64,000 bases of DNA from Paraneptunicella aestuarii (GTDB taxonomy: Bacteria; Pseudomonadota; Gammaproteobacteria; Enterobacterales; Alteromonadaceae): the NCBI RefSeq assembly GCF_019900845.1, contig NZ_CP074570.1:62001-126000 (forward strand), given 5' to 3'. Below the pieces are notes generated by a model. It was given only the letters and a program-made list of their open reading frames with translations, searched no databases and was not told the origin of the DNA. Positions 33,812 through 44,160 of this stretch are shown here, piece by piece. Positions within the stretch are counted from its first letter, which is position 1, and every line of letters starts with the position of its first letter. A program made the position numbers and the translations under genes.

Positions 33812-36034
33812 CTAGAATGTGTAGGTTACATCGACTCCCAATTGTCTTCTTTCACCCTTCAATTCTGAGATGGCGGCAAGCGCATCTTTTGAGTCGAAGC
33901 GTAATTCAGAGTATTCCTGATCAAACAGGTTCTTACCCCATATGCCAAAGCTTAGACCAGAATCCAGATTGTAGCTAATGCGCCCATTCCATAGTGTGTA
34001 AGCCTCTTGTTCTGTATAGGGATCTTCATCTTGGTCGAAGAAAAATTCAGACTGATAGTTGAATCCAATGCGAGCATTCACAGTGCCCTGACCAAACGTT
34101 TGCTGCCAGTACAGATTACCGCTGATGTCCCAATCAGAAGCAAAAGGTAGTCTTGCTTTTTGAGTGCTAACATTGCCGTCGTCAAAATCTGCAATTTCAG
34201 CTTCTGGCAGGTAGCCAACATTCAAGTCAACGCTCCAGTTTTCGTTGATGGCAATATCCAGCTCTGCATCTAAACCGTAAATATTAGAGCTACCCGCGTT
34301 TTTCAATGCTCCGAATGGCGCACCGCTGTTATCAACCTGAACGAATACCTGTTGATCTTGATAGTCATAATAGAAGACGGACATATTTAGTTTTCCGTCT
34401 CCATCCATGAAATTCCAACGGCCACCCACTTCTAATGCATCAAGAAATTCTGGGCGATATTCAGCGTTTTGAACCAAAGCTTCGCTGGTGTTGTAGCCAC
34501 CATTGTAGCCACCGCTCTTATAACCACGAGAGTAGCTATAGTACATGCTGAAATCTTTGCTAAGCTTTTGAACCAAGGCTAGCTTGCCTGAAAATTCACT
34601 GTCAGATACTTCACCGTCAGCATTCCACAAACCCGGAACCAAACCATAGATGGAGTCCAGATCAACAATACTGGTGTATTTGGTTGATTCGTCGGTAAAA
34701 CGAAGGCCAGCAGTTAGGGTCAGGCTATCTGATAATTCGTAATCCACCTGGCTATAGACGGCGATAGATTCGTTTTCCAGAGTATTGTGATAGAAAAACT
34801 CACCGGCAAAGGGGCCAAAGACAGGATCGGGTCTCAGATCTCTGTAGATATCAATGCTATTTTCCTGACCGATTTCTTCGTTCAAGTAGAACAAACCAGT
34901 GATCCAGTAGCTTTTATCACTTTCGATGGAAACGGAAAGCTCCTGGCTAAACAGTTCGTTATCGGTATCCATAGTGCCTTCGATAAAGTTACCTGGGCCG
35001 TCTGAATCCCATGAATGGAAGCGTTCCATATCGCGATAGCCGGTAATTGAAGTCAATGTCATGCCTTCTGACATTTCCCACTCAATTTTCAGGCTTCCGC
35101 CCCAAATGTCGGTATCGTGGCTTCTATCTGCCGTGTCGGCATGAACATCCCAAAAATCATCACTGGCTACACTGTGACCATACAAGTTCACACAATGTGG
35201 GCTGCCTAATTCCTCAGGAGTACAGATTCCACCATTGGTTGAATTCACTATACCGTTACTTTCGATGGGTTTTGGAGAACCTGACCAATCGTCTTTATGT
35301 AATTTTGCGGTGATATTGACCGAGTCAAAATCAGCAGTGGTAATCCAGCGTAAGTTAACTTGTTTCAAACCACCGTCTGGTGCACCAGGCATTAAGTTGT
35401 TAACTGAAAAATCATAGTTTTCATAGTTAAAGGCAAAGCGGGAATTGATTGCCTGATTACCAGGAATGTTCACCGCACCTTGTGCAGATGTGTGGTCGTG
35501 TTCAGCTACACCAACTTTGATATAGCCGCCAAACTCTGCTTCAGGCATGTTTGAACGAACGATGACCGCGCCAGCGGTGGTATTACGACCAAACAATGTG
35601 CCTTGTGGGCCTTTCAATACTTCAATGTGTTCTACGTCGAACAGATTTGATGAAAGGTTATTTGCGCTGCCGCTGACAACACCGTCGGTATAGATGGAAA
35701 CAGGTGATACCGTTGACGTGTTGTAGTCAATCATGCCAATACCGCGAATATTGAATGCAGGCGGAGTACCTTCACCAGCGTTGTTGGTGATCTTAAGGTT
35801 TGGCACCATAGAGGAAATTTGTGTCGTATCCTTGATATGGAGATCTTGAAGAGTTTGTCCCGATATAACGGTTACTGGAACTGCGACTTCGGCAATGTCC
35901 TGAGCACGCTTTTGAGCGTATACAACAACTTTTTCAACTTCTTCATTGGAAGCTGTGTCTTGTTGTTGTGCGATTGTAGCGGCACTAAAAGCGGATAGCA
36001 CAAATCCCGTGTATAAACATTTTTGCGTTAGCAT
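33812..36034 (-). CDS. TonB-dependent outer-membrane receptor
   Basis: A 740-residue receptor for energised uptake across the outer membrane. It has a signal peptide (FVLSAFSAATIAQQ), a TonB-box-like EKVVVYA near 34, a plug domain from VAVPVTVISGQTLQDL to about 170 with FNIRGIG and EVLKGPQGTLFGRNTTAGAV, and a 22-strand barrel ending in DVTYTF. The plug type, with PVSIYTDGV, is common among large marine TonB receptor families that import siderophores, vitamin B12, carbohydrates or aromatics. No Fur box is evident upstream, and the substrate cannot be called. It is divergent from the giant kinase gene. Confidence 0.92.
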   Translation of the reverse strand: MLTQKCLYTGFVLSAFSAATIAQQQDTASNEEVEKVVVYAQKRAQDIAEVAVPVTVISGQTLQDLHIKDTTQISSMVPNLKITNNAGEGTPPAFNIRGIGMIDYNTSTVSPVSIYTDGVVSGSANNLSSNLFDVEHIEVLKGPQGTLFGRNTTAGAVIVRSNMPEAEFGGYIKVGVAEHDHTSAQGAVNIPGNQAINSRFAFNYENYDFSVNNLMPGAPDGGLKQVNLRWITTADFDSVNITAKLHKDDWSGSPKPIESNGIVNSTNGGICTPEELGSPHCVNLYGHSVASDDFWDVHADTADRSHDTDIWGGSLKIEWEMSEGMTLTSITGYRDMERFHSWDSDGPGNFIEGTMDTDNELFSQELSVSIESDKSYWITGLFYLNEEIGQENSIDIYRDLRPDPVFGPFAGEFFYHNTLENESIAVYSQVDYELSDSLTLTAGLRFTDESTKYTSIVDLDSIYGLVPGLWNADGEVSDSEFSGKLALVQKLSKDFSMYYSYSRGYKSGGYNGGYNTSEALVQNAEYRPEFLDALEVGGRWNFMDGDGKLNMSVFYYDYQDQQVFVQVDNSGAPFGALKNAGSSNIYGLDAELDIAINENWSVDLNVGYLPEAEIADFDDGNVSTQKARLPFASDWDISGNLYWQQTFGQGTVNARIGFNYQSEFFFDQDEDPYTEQEAYTLWNGRISYNLDSGLSFGIWGKNLFDQEYSELRFDSKDALAAISELKGERRQLGVDVTYTF

Positions 36035-36486
36035 ATTGATTCCTTTGATATTGCTTTTTTATGTTTTCTGTTATTCATTCAGGCAGTTTTAGAGGCTTGT
36101 TCCCAACTGTCTGAAGTTCGGAAAAGGGTGAATAAAATTTTGCTGCCATTATGCATGAAAATGTCTATTTTTGTATGACAAAAATGTATGGATGGAGAAT
36201 ATATTTTTATTTTGCTTGATTAGTGTACAGCTTACTGTGCAAAGCTTGTTGAATCATTTTAAGATAGTGATTAAAGCGACGGTTTTGTATCTAAATACCA
36301 AGAAACTCCAGTTTCTTTTTCTGGCTAATTGACACTAAAAAGGCATTTGTCTTTATTAGTATGTATCAAGACTGTGAATTTGACGTTAATTTAGATAACC
36401 TATTGCCACCTCTGATGGTATGAGGAGCTCTTAAGCCTCTGTGCTTTGGTTCTTCATAACATTGCTGACTCTTTAAGAAAAATAAT
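36035..36486. other. Divergent regulatory region between the TonB receptor and giant kinase genes
   Basis: About 450 A/T-rich bases contain no ORF. Near 36150-36195 there are related words ATGCATGAAAATG, TTTGTATGAC and AATGTATGG, which might be degenerate operator half-sites for the receptor gene. No Fur, LexA or FadR type consensus is visible. The size allows separate promoters for both genes. Confidence 0.4.
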
Positions 36487-39400
36487 GTGCAAACTCTCGA
36501 ATATCAGATTTTAAATGAACAACCAGCCATTACTCCTGATATAAGGTTGTATAGGGTGCAGGATACTGTTGGCCATTGCTTCTTTATTAAAGAGTTAGTT
36601 GGCGCTAACTCCGAGCGTTCGAGAAAATTTGTAGATGATAATACCTTCCAAAAAGAAGGTGCGTTTTCCAGTCTGGCTATTGTCACACGCGTGCATGAAG
36701 AACCTCAGAACACCTATGCTGTGATGCCTTGTGACAAAGATGCCAAAGATTTACTTTCCTACATAAATGATAGTGATTTATCTACATCTGAGCGTATTTC
36801 GCTTGCGATTTCATTGTCTGAAATTGTCTCGGAGTTCCATCAAAAAAATCTGATTATCGGAGAATTTGTTCCGCAGAATATTTATGTATCTGGAGAGGCT
36901 GCGCCTTATTTGATTGATTTGTCGCACCTAAAGCGTGTGAATACTATTATTAAACCTTTGGCGCAAAGCGATGTTAATCTGTTAAGCCTTAAGACTATTG
37001 CTCCTGAGGCGACAGGTAGAGTAAACCGGGTTATTGATCAGCGTGCCGATTTATATTCGCTTGGAGTGATCCTTTATCGTTTGTTTTTTAATGGCTTTCC
37101 TTTTGAATCTGATGATCCGATGGAGCTTATTCATGCCCATATCGCCAACGAACCCCCCATTCCCGAAGTAGCCAATACGGAAGAATTCAGACAGTTTTTT
37201 TACATTATCAATCTGCTCCTACAAAAAAATCCGGAAAAAAGGTATCGGACAGTTTCTGGTTTGATTGCGGATTTAGAGCGCTGTGCTCGTGAATATGAAG
37301 GTTCAGGTAGTGTTCCGGTTTTCGAGTTAGCAACGAACGATCAAAGTGATCAATTGGTTTTTGGCCATACTTTATATGGTCGAAAGGAAGAGATTGCGCG
37401 CATCCATGCTTCATTTTCCAGAGCGGTAGAAGGAACCCGGGAGATTTTGGTTGTCTCGGGCGTATCTGGCATTGGTAAATCCAGCATCATTAGGGAATTG
37501 ATCCCTACCGTTTCTAAACAAAAAGCGATTTTCGTGTCGGGAAAATTCGACCAGTTTAAAGTGGATCAGGCCTATTCCGGCTTGTTGGATGCGCTAGGTG
37601 AGCTTATTGATCAGATGCTGGCCCTGGATGAAGACAAACTATGGGTATGGGAAAGTAAGATCCGCAATGCGTTGGGATTGGACGCAGAATTGATGACCCG
37701 GCTTATCCCAAAACTTGGATTAGTTTTAGGACAAAACCCGGAAGCGCCTAAAACTGACCCGGAGTTTGGTGAGCAGTTTAATCAATTATTGATTCGTTTA
37801 TTAAGGGCTCTATGTAGCCCTGATAGAACCGTTGTTTTGTTCCTGGATGACATGCAGTGGGCTGATATTGCGACCATTAAAGTGTTGCAAGATGTCTTTT
37901 TGGATAGCAGCTTCCAAAACATGATGTTCATTTTGTCATACAGAGAAAATGAAGTTCCTAAAGATCATCCTGTCCGTTTGATGTTGAACCGGGTTAAAGA
38001 GCAGGGGCAAGCTATTGATTATGTCCAGTTAGCGCCCCTGAAAAAGAACTCAATTGTTTCCTTTTTACATGATTTGTTGGGAGCCTCTGAACAACAGTGT
38101 TCTGAGCTGGCAAACCTGTTGTTAAGGAAAACGGCAGGTAATCCTTTCTTTTTGAAGGAATTTGTTAAGGCTCTGAATGATCAGCATTTGTTATACAAGA
38201 AGCCTGGAAAGCCTTGGCAGTGGTCAATTTCTGAAATTGAACAGCAACAGATTACCGACAATGTTGTTGAACTGATCTCTCAGCGTTTACGACGTTTTGA
38301 TGAAGCTAACCAAAAAGCCCTTAAAATTGCAGCTTGTATTGGTGATGTTGTTCCTATTGAGTTGTTGGTTGCCTTGTTATCCAAACAGGATACCAATCTG
38401 GATAAATTGATTGCGACCTGGGTTGATGAGGGACTGGTTACAGCCCATCTTGGGGATACCCGATTATCCAATTTAGCTTTTTCTCATGATCGGATCCGTC
38501 AAGCAGCCTATGAAACTCAAATAGGCCCGAGCACGGAAGAAATTCACTATGACATTGTTCAATATTATTTCTCTCGTTATAACGAAGCCGAGCAGAAAGA
38601 ACATATTCTGGAATTCATCGAACATTTATTCTTTTGTCAGTCCTTTTTCAAACGGCAGGATAAGTTAACTGAACTTGCCAAGTATAATATGTGGGCCGCT
38701 CAACGAGCGTTGCAATCAAAAGTCTATGAGTTGTCTGTTAACCATTTCCGCATTGCACTTGAATTATTACAAGGGGCCTCATGGCAGAAAAGATACACTT
38801 TACTGTTTGATTGCTACTTTGGCCTGGCTCATAGCTTATATCTGACCCAACAATTTGATGAAATCTATAACCTGCTTGATCTGTTAACCGAGCATGCCGA
38901 GTCTCAGGTGGATTTGAAAACAGTTCAAAGGTTAAGAATTCTGGTTTTGGTGGCTCAAAACCAGATTAAGGAAGCGTTTGAACTAGGGGTTCAGGCTTTG
39001 CAAGAAGTGGGAGTGGAGCTACCCAATCTGGACACCATTGCCCAAACCTATCTTGATATCGAAGCCGGTTATGACGTTAACAATATTTCCGCAATTACAA
39101 AGCTGCCGGTGCTTGACGATAATGCCTTGTTATTAGCTTTAGATATTATCAACTGCATGCAAACGCCAACTTATTTGTTGGGGCCTCAGTATTTTATGGG
39201 GTTAACTTATGCCGCGATGCAGCTGTGCTTACGGGTGGGTAACTCGCCCTTCGCAAGTAAGGTATATGTAAGCCATGCTCTATTGGTTTGTGGCGCTTAT
39301 GGACAATATCAAAATGCGCTTGAGTTTGTGAAAGTCGCAGAGCGAGTCAATAGCGTATACAAAGGCGTTAAGAACTTTGAGCCTGAAATTCAGTTTTCCA

Positions 39401-42400
39401 AGCACTCAACGGTTGCGCATTGGGTATATCCGTTAGCCGATTCATTAGAACCCCTGGAAAATAACTATTATCAGGGTTTGGAAGTGGGTAATGTTGAGTA
39501 TGCGTTCCACTCCATGTTGTTCCAATGTTTCTATCGCTTGTTTAGCGGTCAGCCCCTTGATGCTGTAAAAGCCAAATTTGAACAAGGTGCGGCTTTATTT
39601 GCCAGTAAAAATCAGCCGTATCACCAGGTCTATTTGAGTGTTTGGCACCAAACATTATTGAACTTGAATTCCATGGTCAAAGAACCCTGGAAGTTGCAAG
39701 GTGATGTTTTTAAAGAAAATCAGTTACTACCTGTCATGCAAGAACAGGGAAATGTCACCACCATTTTGTGTTATCACGTTGCCAAAATGGAACTGGCTTA
39801 CTTGTTTAATCAGCCTGAAATTGCAGAACAGCATATGTTGCAGGCTGAATCTTTAACGTCTGTTGCTCCGGGTTTGTATCATGTGACCGAATATCATTTT
39901 TATTCGGCATTAATTCATGCTCGGCTTTGTTTGGCGAAAGGCGAGAGAAGTTCTGAATCCGATAAGGATGAAATACAGAATCGGCTGCAAAAACTGACAG
40001 AGTTAAAAAAACTTTTTGAAGGTTGGTGTGTGCATGGATCTGCGAATCATAAGCACAAACTGCTGTTGATAGAGGCCGAGATGGCGGCAATTGAGGGGAA
40101 CCCATCAGCATGGGAACTCTATGATTTAGCGATTGAGCAGGCATTGAAATCCGGCTTTACTAATCATGCAGCGATTGCCAATGAACTTGTTTCTGAATAT
40201 TGGACTCGCAAAGGCAAGCGCGACTTTGCTAAACCTCATATTGAAAAAGCTCACCAGTTATACAGCCAGTGGCGGGCGTTAAACAAAGCGAATCAGCTCG
40301 TTTCTATCTATCCTGAATTGGCTCGCTATAAATCAATACGAGCTCCACAGCCGAGTGAAAGTAAATACTCATCCAATATGCTGGATCTTTCATCTGTGCT
40401 AAAAGCGTCAGAAATGTTAAGTGGTGTGATCGACCTTTCAGCCTACCTGCAGAAGATGATGGGTATCATAGTTGAAAATGCGGGCGCTCAGCGAGGATGT
40501 ATTCTGCTTGAAAAAGACGGAAACATGGTATTGCAATGCAGTTTCCCCAATACCTTCATGGAAGAAATGCTACCTCATTCACTGATTAATTATGTTAGCC
40601 GAACGTTGAAGCCTTATATTATTGATGATGTAGGTGAAGACCAACTAACAGCAAGTGAGCCATGTTTTGAGCCTTTGCCGCCTAAATCTATTATGCTTGT
40701 ACCCTTGTTAATCGGTGGGCAATTGAGAGGGGTTTTATATCTTGAGCATTTGGAGTTAACCCATTTGTTCAAGCCTGAAAGTATTGATGTGTTGCAAATG
40801 CTGGGGAATCAGACGGCTATTTTGTTTGATAACGCTAACCTGTATCAAACCACATTGAAGCACAGTAAAGATTTGGAAAGAAAGGTTGCTGAGCGTACCC
40901 GAGAACTAGCTCAAGCCAAGTTAAAAGCAGAAGAAGCAACCACTGCCAAGTCTAATTTCCTGGCCAATATGAGCCATGAGATCCGTACACCAATGAATGC
41001 GGTTATCAGTTTGTCTCGTCTGGCATTGAGGAAAACGGATGATAGGAAGCAACAGGATTATTTAGCCAAGATTTTGAGCTCATCGGAGTCTTTGCTGTCG
41101 CTGATCAACGATATTTTGGATTTCTCCAAGATCGAAGCTAACAAGCTCACTCTGGAGAAGACAGAATTCAAATTGGAAGATTCCATTCGCAGAGTCTCCA
41201 ATTTAAGTGCTCTTAGAATGCATGAGAAGCGGCTTGAATTTGTTATGTCTGTGGATCCCGATTTACCCGTGAGCTTTGTGGGTGATCCTCTTCGACTTGA
41301 ACAAATTATTATTAATTTGGTCAGTAATGCGGTGAAGTTCACTGAGTCGGGAGTGATCCAGTTACATATCGAGCAGAATCGTAGAGAAGGCAATATCGTT
41401 ACTCTGAAGATATCAGTAGAAGACAGCGGTATTGGCATGTCAAAAGAGCAAACTGCCCGTTTATTTGAATCCTTCAGCCAGGCCGATGAATCCGTTACCC
41501 GAAAATATGGCGGTACAGGATTGGGGTTAGCGATCAGTAAACAATTATGTGAGCTGATGGGGGGGCAGATTTGGGTCGATAGCCAGTTGGGTAAAGGTTC
41601 CAGATTTACCTTTACGGTGAACCTGAATATGGTTGAAGCGTCAAAGCCAGAAATTCAGGCGCAACAGAAGAAAGTCATTTCCAAGCTAAAAGCCTTGGTT
41701 GTAGATGATATTGCTATTTCGCGTAAGGTTATGTGCGATTGTCTGTCTAGTCTTGATATAAGAGCAACTACCGCTTCAAATGGGCGACTAGCTATTGAAG
41801 AAGTGCTGCGGGCAGACAAGGAAAATGATCCATATGATGTGGTTCTGATGGATTGGCAAATGCCTGAAATGGACGGTATTTCTGCCTCAATAGAGATATC
41901 GCAACAGGTTCAAGGGCCGATGCCGCATATCTTAATGGTGTCTGCCTACGATCGTGATGAAGCGATGGGATTGGCGGTGAACACCAGTATTTCACATTTT
42001 CTGGAAAAGCCAGTTACGCGTTCAACACTTGTGGATACCTTGTATTCTCTGATGCGTAATGAAGTGCTCATTGATGACACAATATCGAACCAATTCAGTG
42101 TACCTAATTTGCAAACTGCCCGGATTTTATTGGCCGAAGATAACGATATAAACCAGCAGGTTGCTATCGAATTTATTTCTGACACTGGCGCTTATGTTGA
42201 AGTTGTACATAATGGGCAAGAAGCTATTGATATGGCAAGGCAACATAAGTTTGATTTGATTTTGATGGACATCCAAATGCCGGTGATGGATGGGTTAACG
42301 GCTTCCCGAGGTATTCGCCGTTTTGCTGAAAACTTGCCTATTGTGGCAATGACCGCTCATGCGATGGAAGGAGATAGAGAAAAGAGTTTGCAGGCCGGAA

Positions 42401-43158
42401 TGAATGATCATATTACCAAGCCGATTGATCCCCAGGAGTTGTACCAGATCTTAGCCAAGTGGTGCCCTGTAAGTGAAGAAAGCTCTTTTGTTACTCGCAA
42501 GCAAGTGGGTCATGCTCAAGTTAAAGAGGAGAATCGTTTGGATTCTGCATATGAAGCGTTAAAAGCTTTAAATGTTCTAAAAGCTGAAGAGGCCATTGCG
42601 CGTTTTCAGGGGCGGGTTTCGATGTACATGGATTTAGTCTTTGACTTCGTCAAAGGAAACCGTGAAACGGTACAGGAAATGCGGTCTTGTTTAAGTACCA
42701 GAAACGAAGACACTTTGTTTAGAATTGCGCATTCATTGAAGTCGAGCTCTGCCTATATTGGTGCTGTGGCGATTAAAGAAAAAGCTGAATCATTAGAGCG
42801 AGCGATAAAAGATAAAGTGGCATATGAAGACATGCTGCATGAACTGTGTTCAGAGGTTAAATCATTGATTGATGCCTTGGAGCAGTTAGTGAAAAGTGAA
42901 CAAGTAAACGAGCTGGGAAATCCGAAGGAGAATTCAGAGCACGCATCACTTTTAGGCTTGTTAAGACAAATTCATCCTTTATTGAGAGCGTCTGATTTTG
43001 AATCAGAGCGATTGATTGCAACCATGCAAAACATGGCGTTACCAGACTTGCATGTCAACAATGTTGCACGTCTTGCAGAATTGGTTGATGAAATGGAATT
43101 TGAAAGAGCTGTGATTTATGTAGAAGAATGGGTGACTAAATTGTCCGATGAAGGATAA
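36487..43158 (+). CDS. Giant pseudokinase / AAA-type ATPase / GAF / hybrid histidine kinase
   Basis: A 2,223-residue cytosolic multidomain sensor with no membrane helix. Residues 1-270 are a protein-kinase fold: Lys35 in FFIKEL, an intact APE, and DLYSLGVILYRL. The catalytic HRDxK segment reads IIGEFVP (Glu126 for Asp) and DFG reads DLS, so it is probably inactive. Residues about 300-680 form a COG3899-type ATPase with Walker A GVSGIGKSS (Lys331) and Walker B VLFLDD (Asp454). Residues about 700-1290 are helical TPR-like repeats, 1290-1450 a GAF domain, and then a short coiled coil. The histidine kinase follows with His1497 in SHEIRTP and GGTGLGLAI in the ATPase lobe. Two receivers (Asp1789, Asp1928) and an HPt (His2082 in IAHSLKSSS) complete an H-D-D-H relay. 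The start is GTG with a weak ribosome site. The architecture is known in cyanobacteria and marine gammaproteobacteria; the ligand is unknown. Confidence 0.9.
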   Translation: MQTLEYQILNEQPAITPDIRLYRVQDTVGHCFFIKELVGANSERSRKFVDDNTFQKEGAFSSLAIVTRVHEEPQNTYAVMPCDKDAKDLLSYINDSDLSTSERISLAISLSEIVSEFHQKNLIIGEFVPQNIYVSGEAAPYLIDLSHLKRVNTIIKPLAQSDVNLLSLKTIAPEATGRVNRVIDQRADLYSLGVILYRLFFNGFPFESDDPMELIHAHIANEPPIPEVANTEEFRQFFYIINLLLQKNPEKRYRTVSGLIADLERCAREYEGSGSVPVFELATNDQSDQLVFGHTLYGRKEEIARIHASFSRAVEGTREILVVSGVSGIGKSSIIRELIPTVSKQKAIFVSGKFDQFKVDQAYSGLLDALGELIDQMLALDEDKLWVWESKIRNALGLDAELMTRLIPKLGLVLGQNPEAPKTDPEFGEQFNQLLIRLLRALCSPDRTVVLFLDDMQWADIATIKVLQDVFLDSSFQNMMFILSYRENEVPKDHPVRLMLNRVKEQGQAIDYVQLAPLKKNSIVSFLHDLLGASEQQCSELANLLLRKTAGNPFFLKEFVKALNDQHLLYKKPGKPWQWSISEIEQQQITDNVVELISQRLRRFDEANQKALKIAACIGDVVPIELLVALLSKQDTNLDKLIATWVDEGLVTAHLGDTRLSNLAFSHDRIRQAAYETQIGPSTEEIHYDIVQYYFSRYNEAEQKEHILEFIEHLFFCQSFFKRQDKLTELAKYNMWAAQRALQSKVYELSVNHFRIALELLQGASWQKRYTLLFDCYFGLAHSLYLTQQFDEIYNLLDLLTEHAESQVDLKTVQRLRILVLVAQNQIKEAFELGVQALQEVGVELPNLDTIAQTYLDIEAGYDVNNISAITKLPVLDDNALLLALDIINCMQTPTYLLGPQYFMGLTYAAMQLCLRVGNSPFASKVYVSHALLVCGAYGQYQNALEFVKVAERVNSVYKGVKNFEPEIQFSKHSTVAHWVYPLADSLEPLENNYYQGLEVGNVEYAFHSMLFQCFYRLFSGQPLDAVKAKFEQGAALFASKNQPYHQVYLSVWHQTLLNLNSMVKEPWKLQGDVFKENQLLPVMQEQGNVTTILCYHVAKMELAYLFNQPEIAEQHMLQAESLTSVAPGLYHVTEYHFYSALIHARLCLAKGERSSESDKDEIQNRLQKLTELKKLFEGWCVHGSANHKHKLLLIEAEMAAIEGNPSAWELYDLAIEQALKSGFTNHAAIANELVSEYWTRKGKRDFAKPHIEKAHQLYSQWRALNKANQLVSIYPELARYKSIRAPQPSESKYSSNMLDLSSVLKASEMLSGVIDLSAYLQKMMGIIVENAGAQRGCILLEKDGNMVLQCSFPNTFMEEMLPHSLINYVSRTLKPYIIDDVGEDQLTASEPCFEPLPPKSIMLVPLLIGGQLRGVLYLEHLELTHLFKPESIDVLQMLGNQTAILFDNANLYQTTLKHSKDLERKVAERTRELAQAKLKAEEATTAKSNFLANMSHEIRTPMNAVISLSRLALRKTDDRKQQDYLAKILSSSESLLSLINDILDFSKIEANKLTLEKTEFKLEDSIRRVSNLSALRMHEKRLEFVMSVDPDLPVSFVGDPLRLEQIIINLVSNAVKFTESGVIQLHIEQNRREGNIVTLKISVEDSGIGMSKEQTARLFESFSQADESVTRKYGGTGLGLAISKQLCELMGGQIWVDSQLGKGSRFTFTVNLNMVEASKPEIQAQQKKVISKLKALVVDDIAISRKVMCDCLSSLDIRATTASNGRLAIEEVLRADKENDPYDVVLMDWQMPEMDGISASIEISQQVQGPMPHILMVSAYDRDEAMGLAVNTSISHFLEKPVTRSTLVDTLYSLMRNEVLIDDTISNQFSVPNLQTARILLAEDNDINQQVAIEFISDTGAYVEVVHNGQEAIDMARQHKFDLILMDIQMPVMDGLTASRGIRRFAENLPIVAMTAHAMEGDREKSLQAGMNDHITKPIDPQELYQILAKWCPVSEESSFVTRKQVGHAQVKEENRLDSAYEALKALNVLKAEEAIARFQGRVSMYMDLVFDFVKGNRETVQEMRSCLSTRNEDTLFRIAHSLKSSSAYIGAVAIKEKAESLERAIKDKVAYEDMLHELCSEVKSLIDALEQLVKSEQVNELGNPKENSEHASLLGLLRQIHPLLRASDFESERLIATMQNMALPDLHVNNVARLAELVDEMEFERAVIYVEEWVTKLSDEG

Positions 43159-43180
43159 TAGGTAAAAGCCCTGAAAATCT

Positions 43181-43201
43181 TATGGTTTATAGAAAACCAT
43201 A
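43181..43201 (+). terminator. Small hairpin after the giant kinase gene
   Basis: TATGGTTT (43181-43188) pairs with AAACCATA (43194-43201) in the 70-base gap before the diguanylate cyclase gene. The stem is A/T-rich and has no T-run, so it is unlikely to stop transcription and is more probably a processing or stability element. Confidence 0.3.
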
Positions 43202-43228
43202 GAAAGATAGAAAGTAGAATGAGACGTT

Positions 43229-44149
43229 ATGCAGCTAGTGAATGACAAACCAACAGTGTTGCTGGTCGATGATGAAAAAGCCAATCTCAAGATATTAAGC
43301 GACCTGCTGCGAGATGATGCCAATATTCTTCTGGCCAAAAGTGGTCAGCAAGCGATCGCCAAAGCGACAGAGATGATGCCTGATATTATCCTGTTGGATG
43401 TCATTATGCCTGATATGGATGGTTTTGAAGTTATTCGTCATTTAAAGAATCAGGATACAACCCATGCTATTCCGGTTATTTTCATTACGGGTTTAGCTGA
43501 TGCTAATTTTGAAGAGAAAGGCTTGGAACTTGGGGCGTGTGACTATATCCAGAAGCCTTTTCACTCTGCAATTGTTAAAGCGAGAGTGAAGCTGCATCTG
43601 CAATTGTTAAAACAAAGGCAGATGCTTGAACGATTGGCACTAATAGACCCTCTCACTTCTATTGCTAATCGTCGCAAGTATGAAGAAGTTTATGATGCTG
43701 AGTGGCGTCAATGTATGCGCCAAGGCACAACGCTTTCTTTGGCTATTATTGATGTTGATTATTTCAAGCAATATAACGATAACTTTGGTCATGCTTTTGG
43801 TGATAGAGCTCTGGAAAGCGTTGCTACTGCTCTCAGCCATCAGCTTCGCCGCCCTAAAGATTTTGTGGCTCGTTTGGGGGGAGAGGAGTTCATTATTCTT
43901 TTACCTGAAACTGACAGTGTTGCCGCAGAACTTATTTTGAATAACTGCCGTCAGGCGGTTGAATCCTTGCAAATTTCTCATCCCAGGTCTAAAAATAATG
44001 GAGTGCTCACAATTAGCGCTGGTGGCGTAACATCGAAGCCGAAAGCGCAGGAAGGGAAAGATGAGGTACTTAAGTTTGCCGACAATATGCTCTACGATGC
44101 TAAAAATAATGGTCGAAATATGGTGTTGTGGAAGGAGCTTTCTAACTAG
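43229..44149 (+). CDS. Response regulator with GGDEF domain (diguanylate cyclase)
   Basis: A 306-residue two-domain protein: receiver (residues 8-125, phospho-acceptor Asp57 in ILLDVIMPDMDG, Lys in YIQKPF) and GGDEF cyclase (about 140-305). The signature is GGEEF (217-221), an active form. An inhibitory RxxD site (Arg208-Asp211) stands exactly five residues before it, so feedback by cyclic di-GMP is expected. DVDYFKQYNDNFGHAFGD carries the metal-binding Asp. The domain order equals that of PleD- and WspR-like regulators. It is downstream of the giant kinase and 11 bases before a second hybrid kinase, so phosphorylation by one of these is likely. Confidence 0.93.
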   Translation: MQLVNDKPTVLLVDDEKANLKILSDLLRDDANILLAKSGQQAIAKATEMMPDIILLDVIMPDMDGFEVIRHLKNQDTTHAIPVIFITGLADANFEEKGLELGACDYIQKPFHSAIVKARVKLHLQLLKQRQMLERLALIDPLTSIANRRKYEEVYDAEWRQCMRQGTTLSLAIIDVDYFKQYNDNFGHAFGDRALESVATALSHQLRRPKDFVARLGGEEFIILLPETDSVAAELILNNCRQAVESLQISHPRSKNNGVLTISAGGVTSKPKAQEGKDEVLKFADNMLYDAKNNGRNMVLWKELSN

Positions 44150-44160
44150 GGGCGCTTTCC

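Noticed and set aside
36035..36486. Fur box for the TonB receptor
   Set aside because: No stretch approaches the GATAATGATAATCATTATC pattern. Iron control is not supported.
41058..41438. 126-codon open frame antisense to the giant kinase
   Set aside because: Covers the reverse of the HisKA/HATPase region with Ser/Leu-rich content and no start context.
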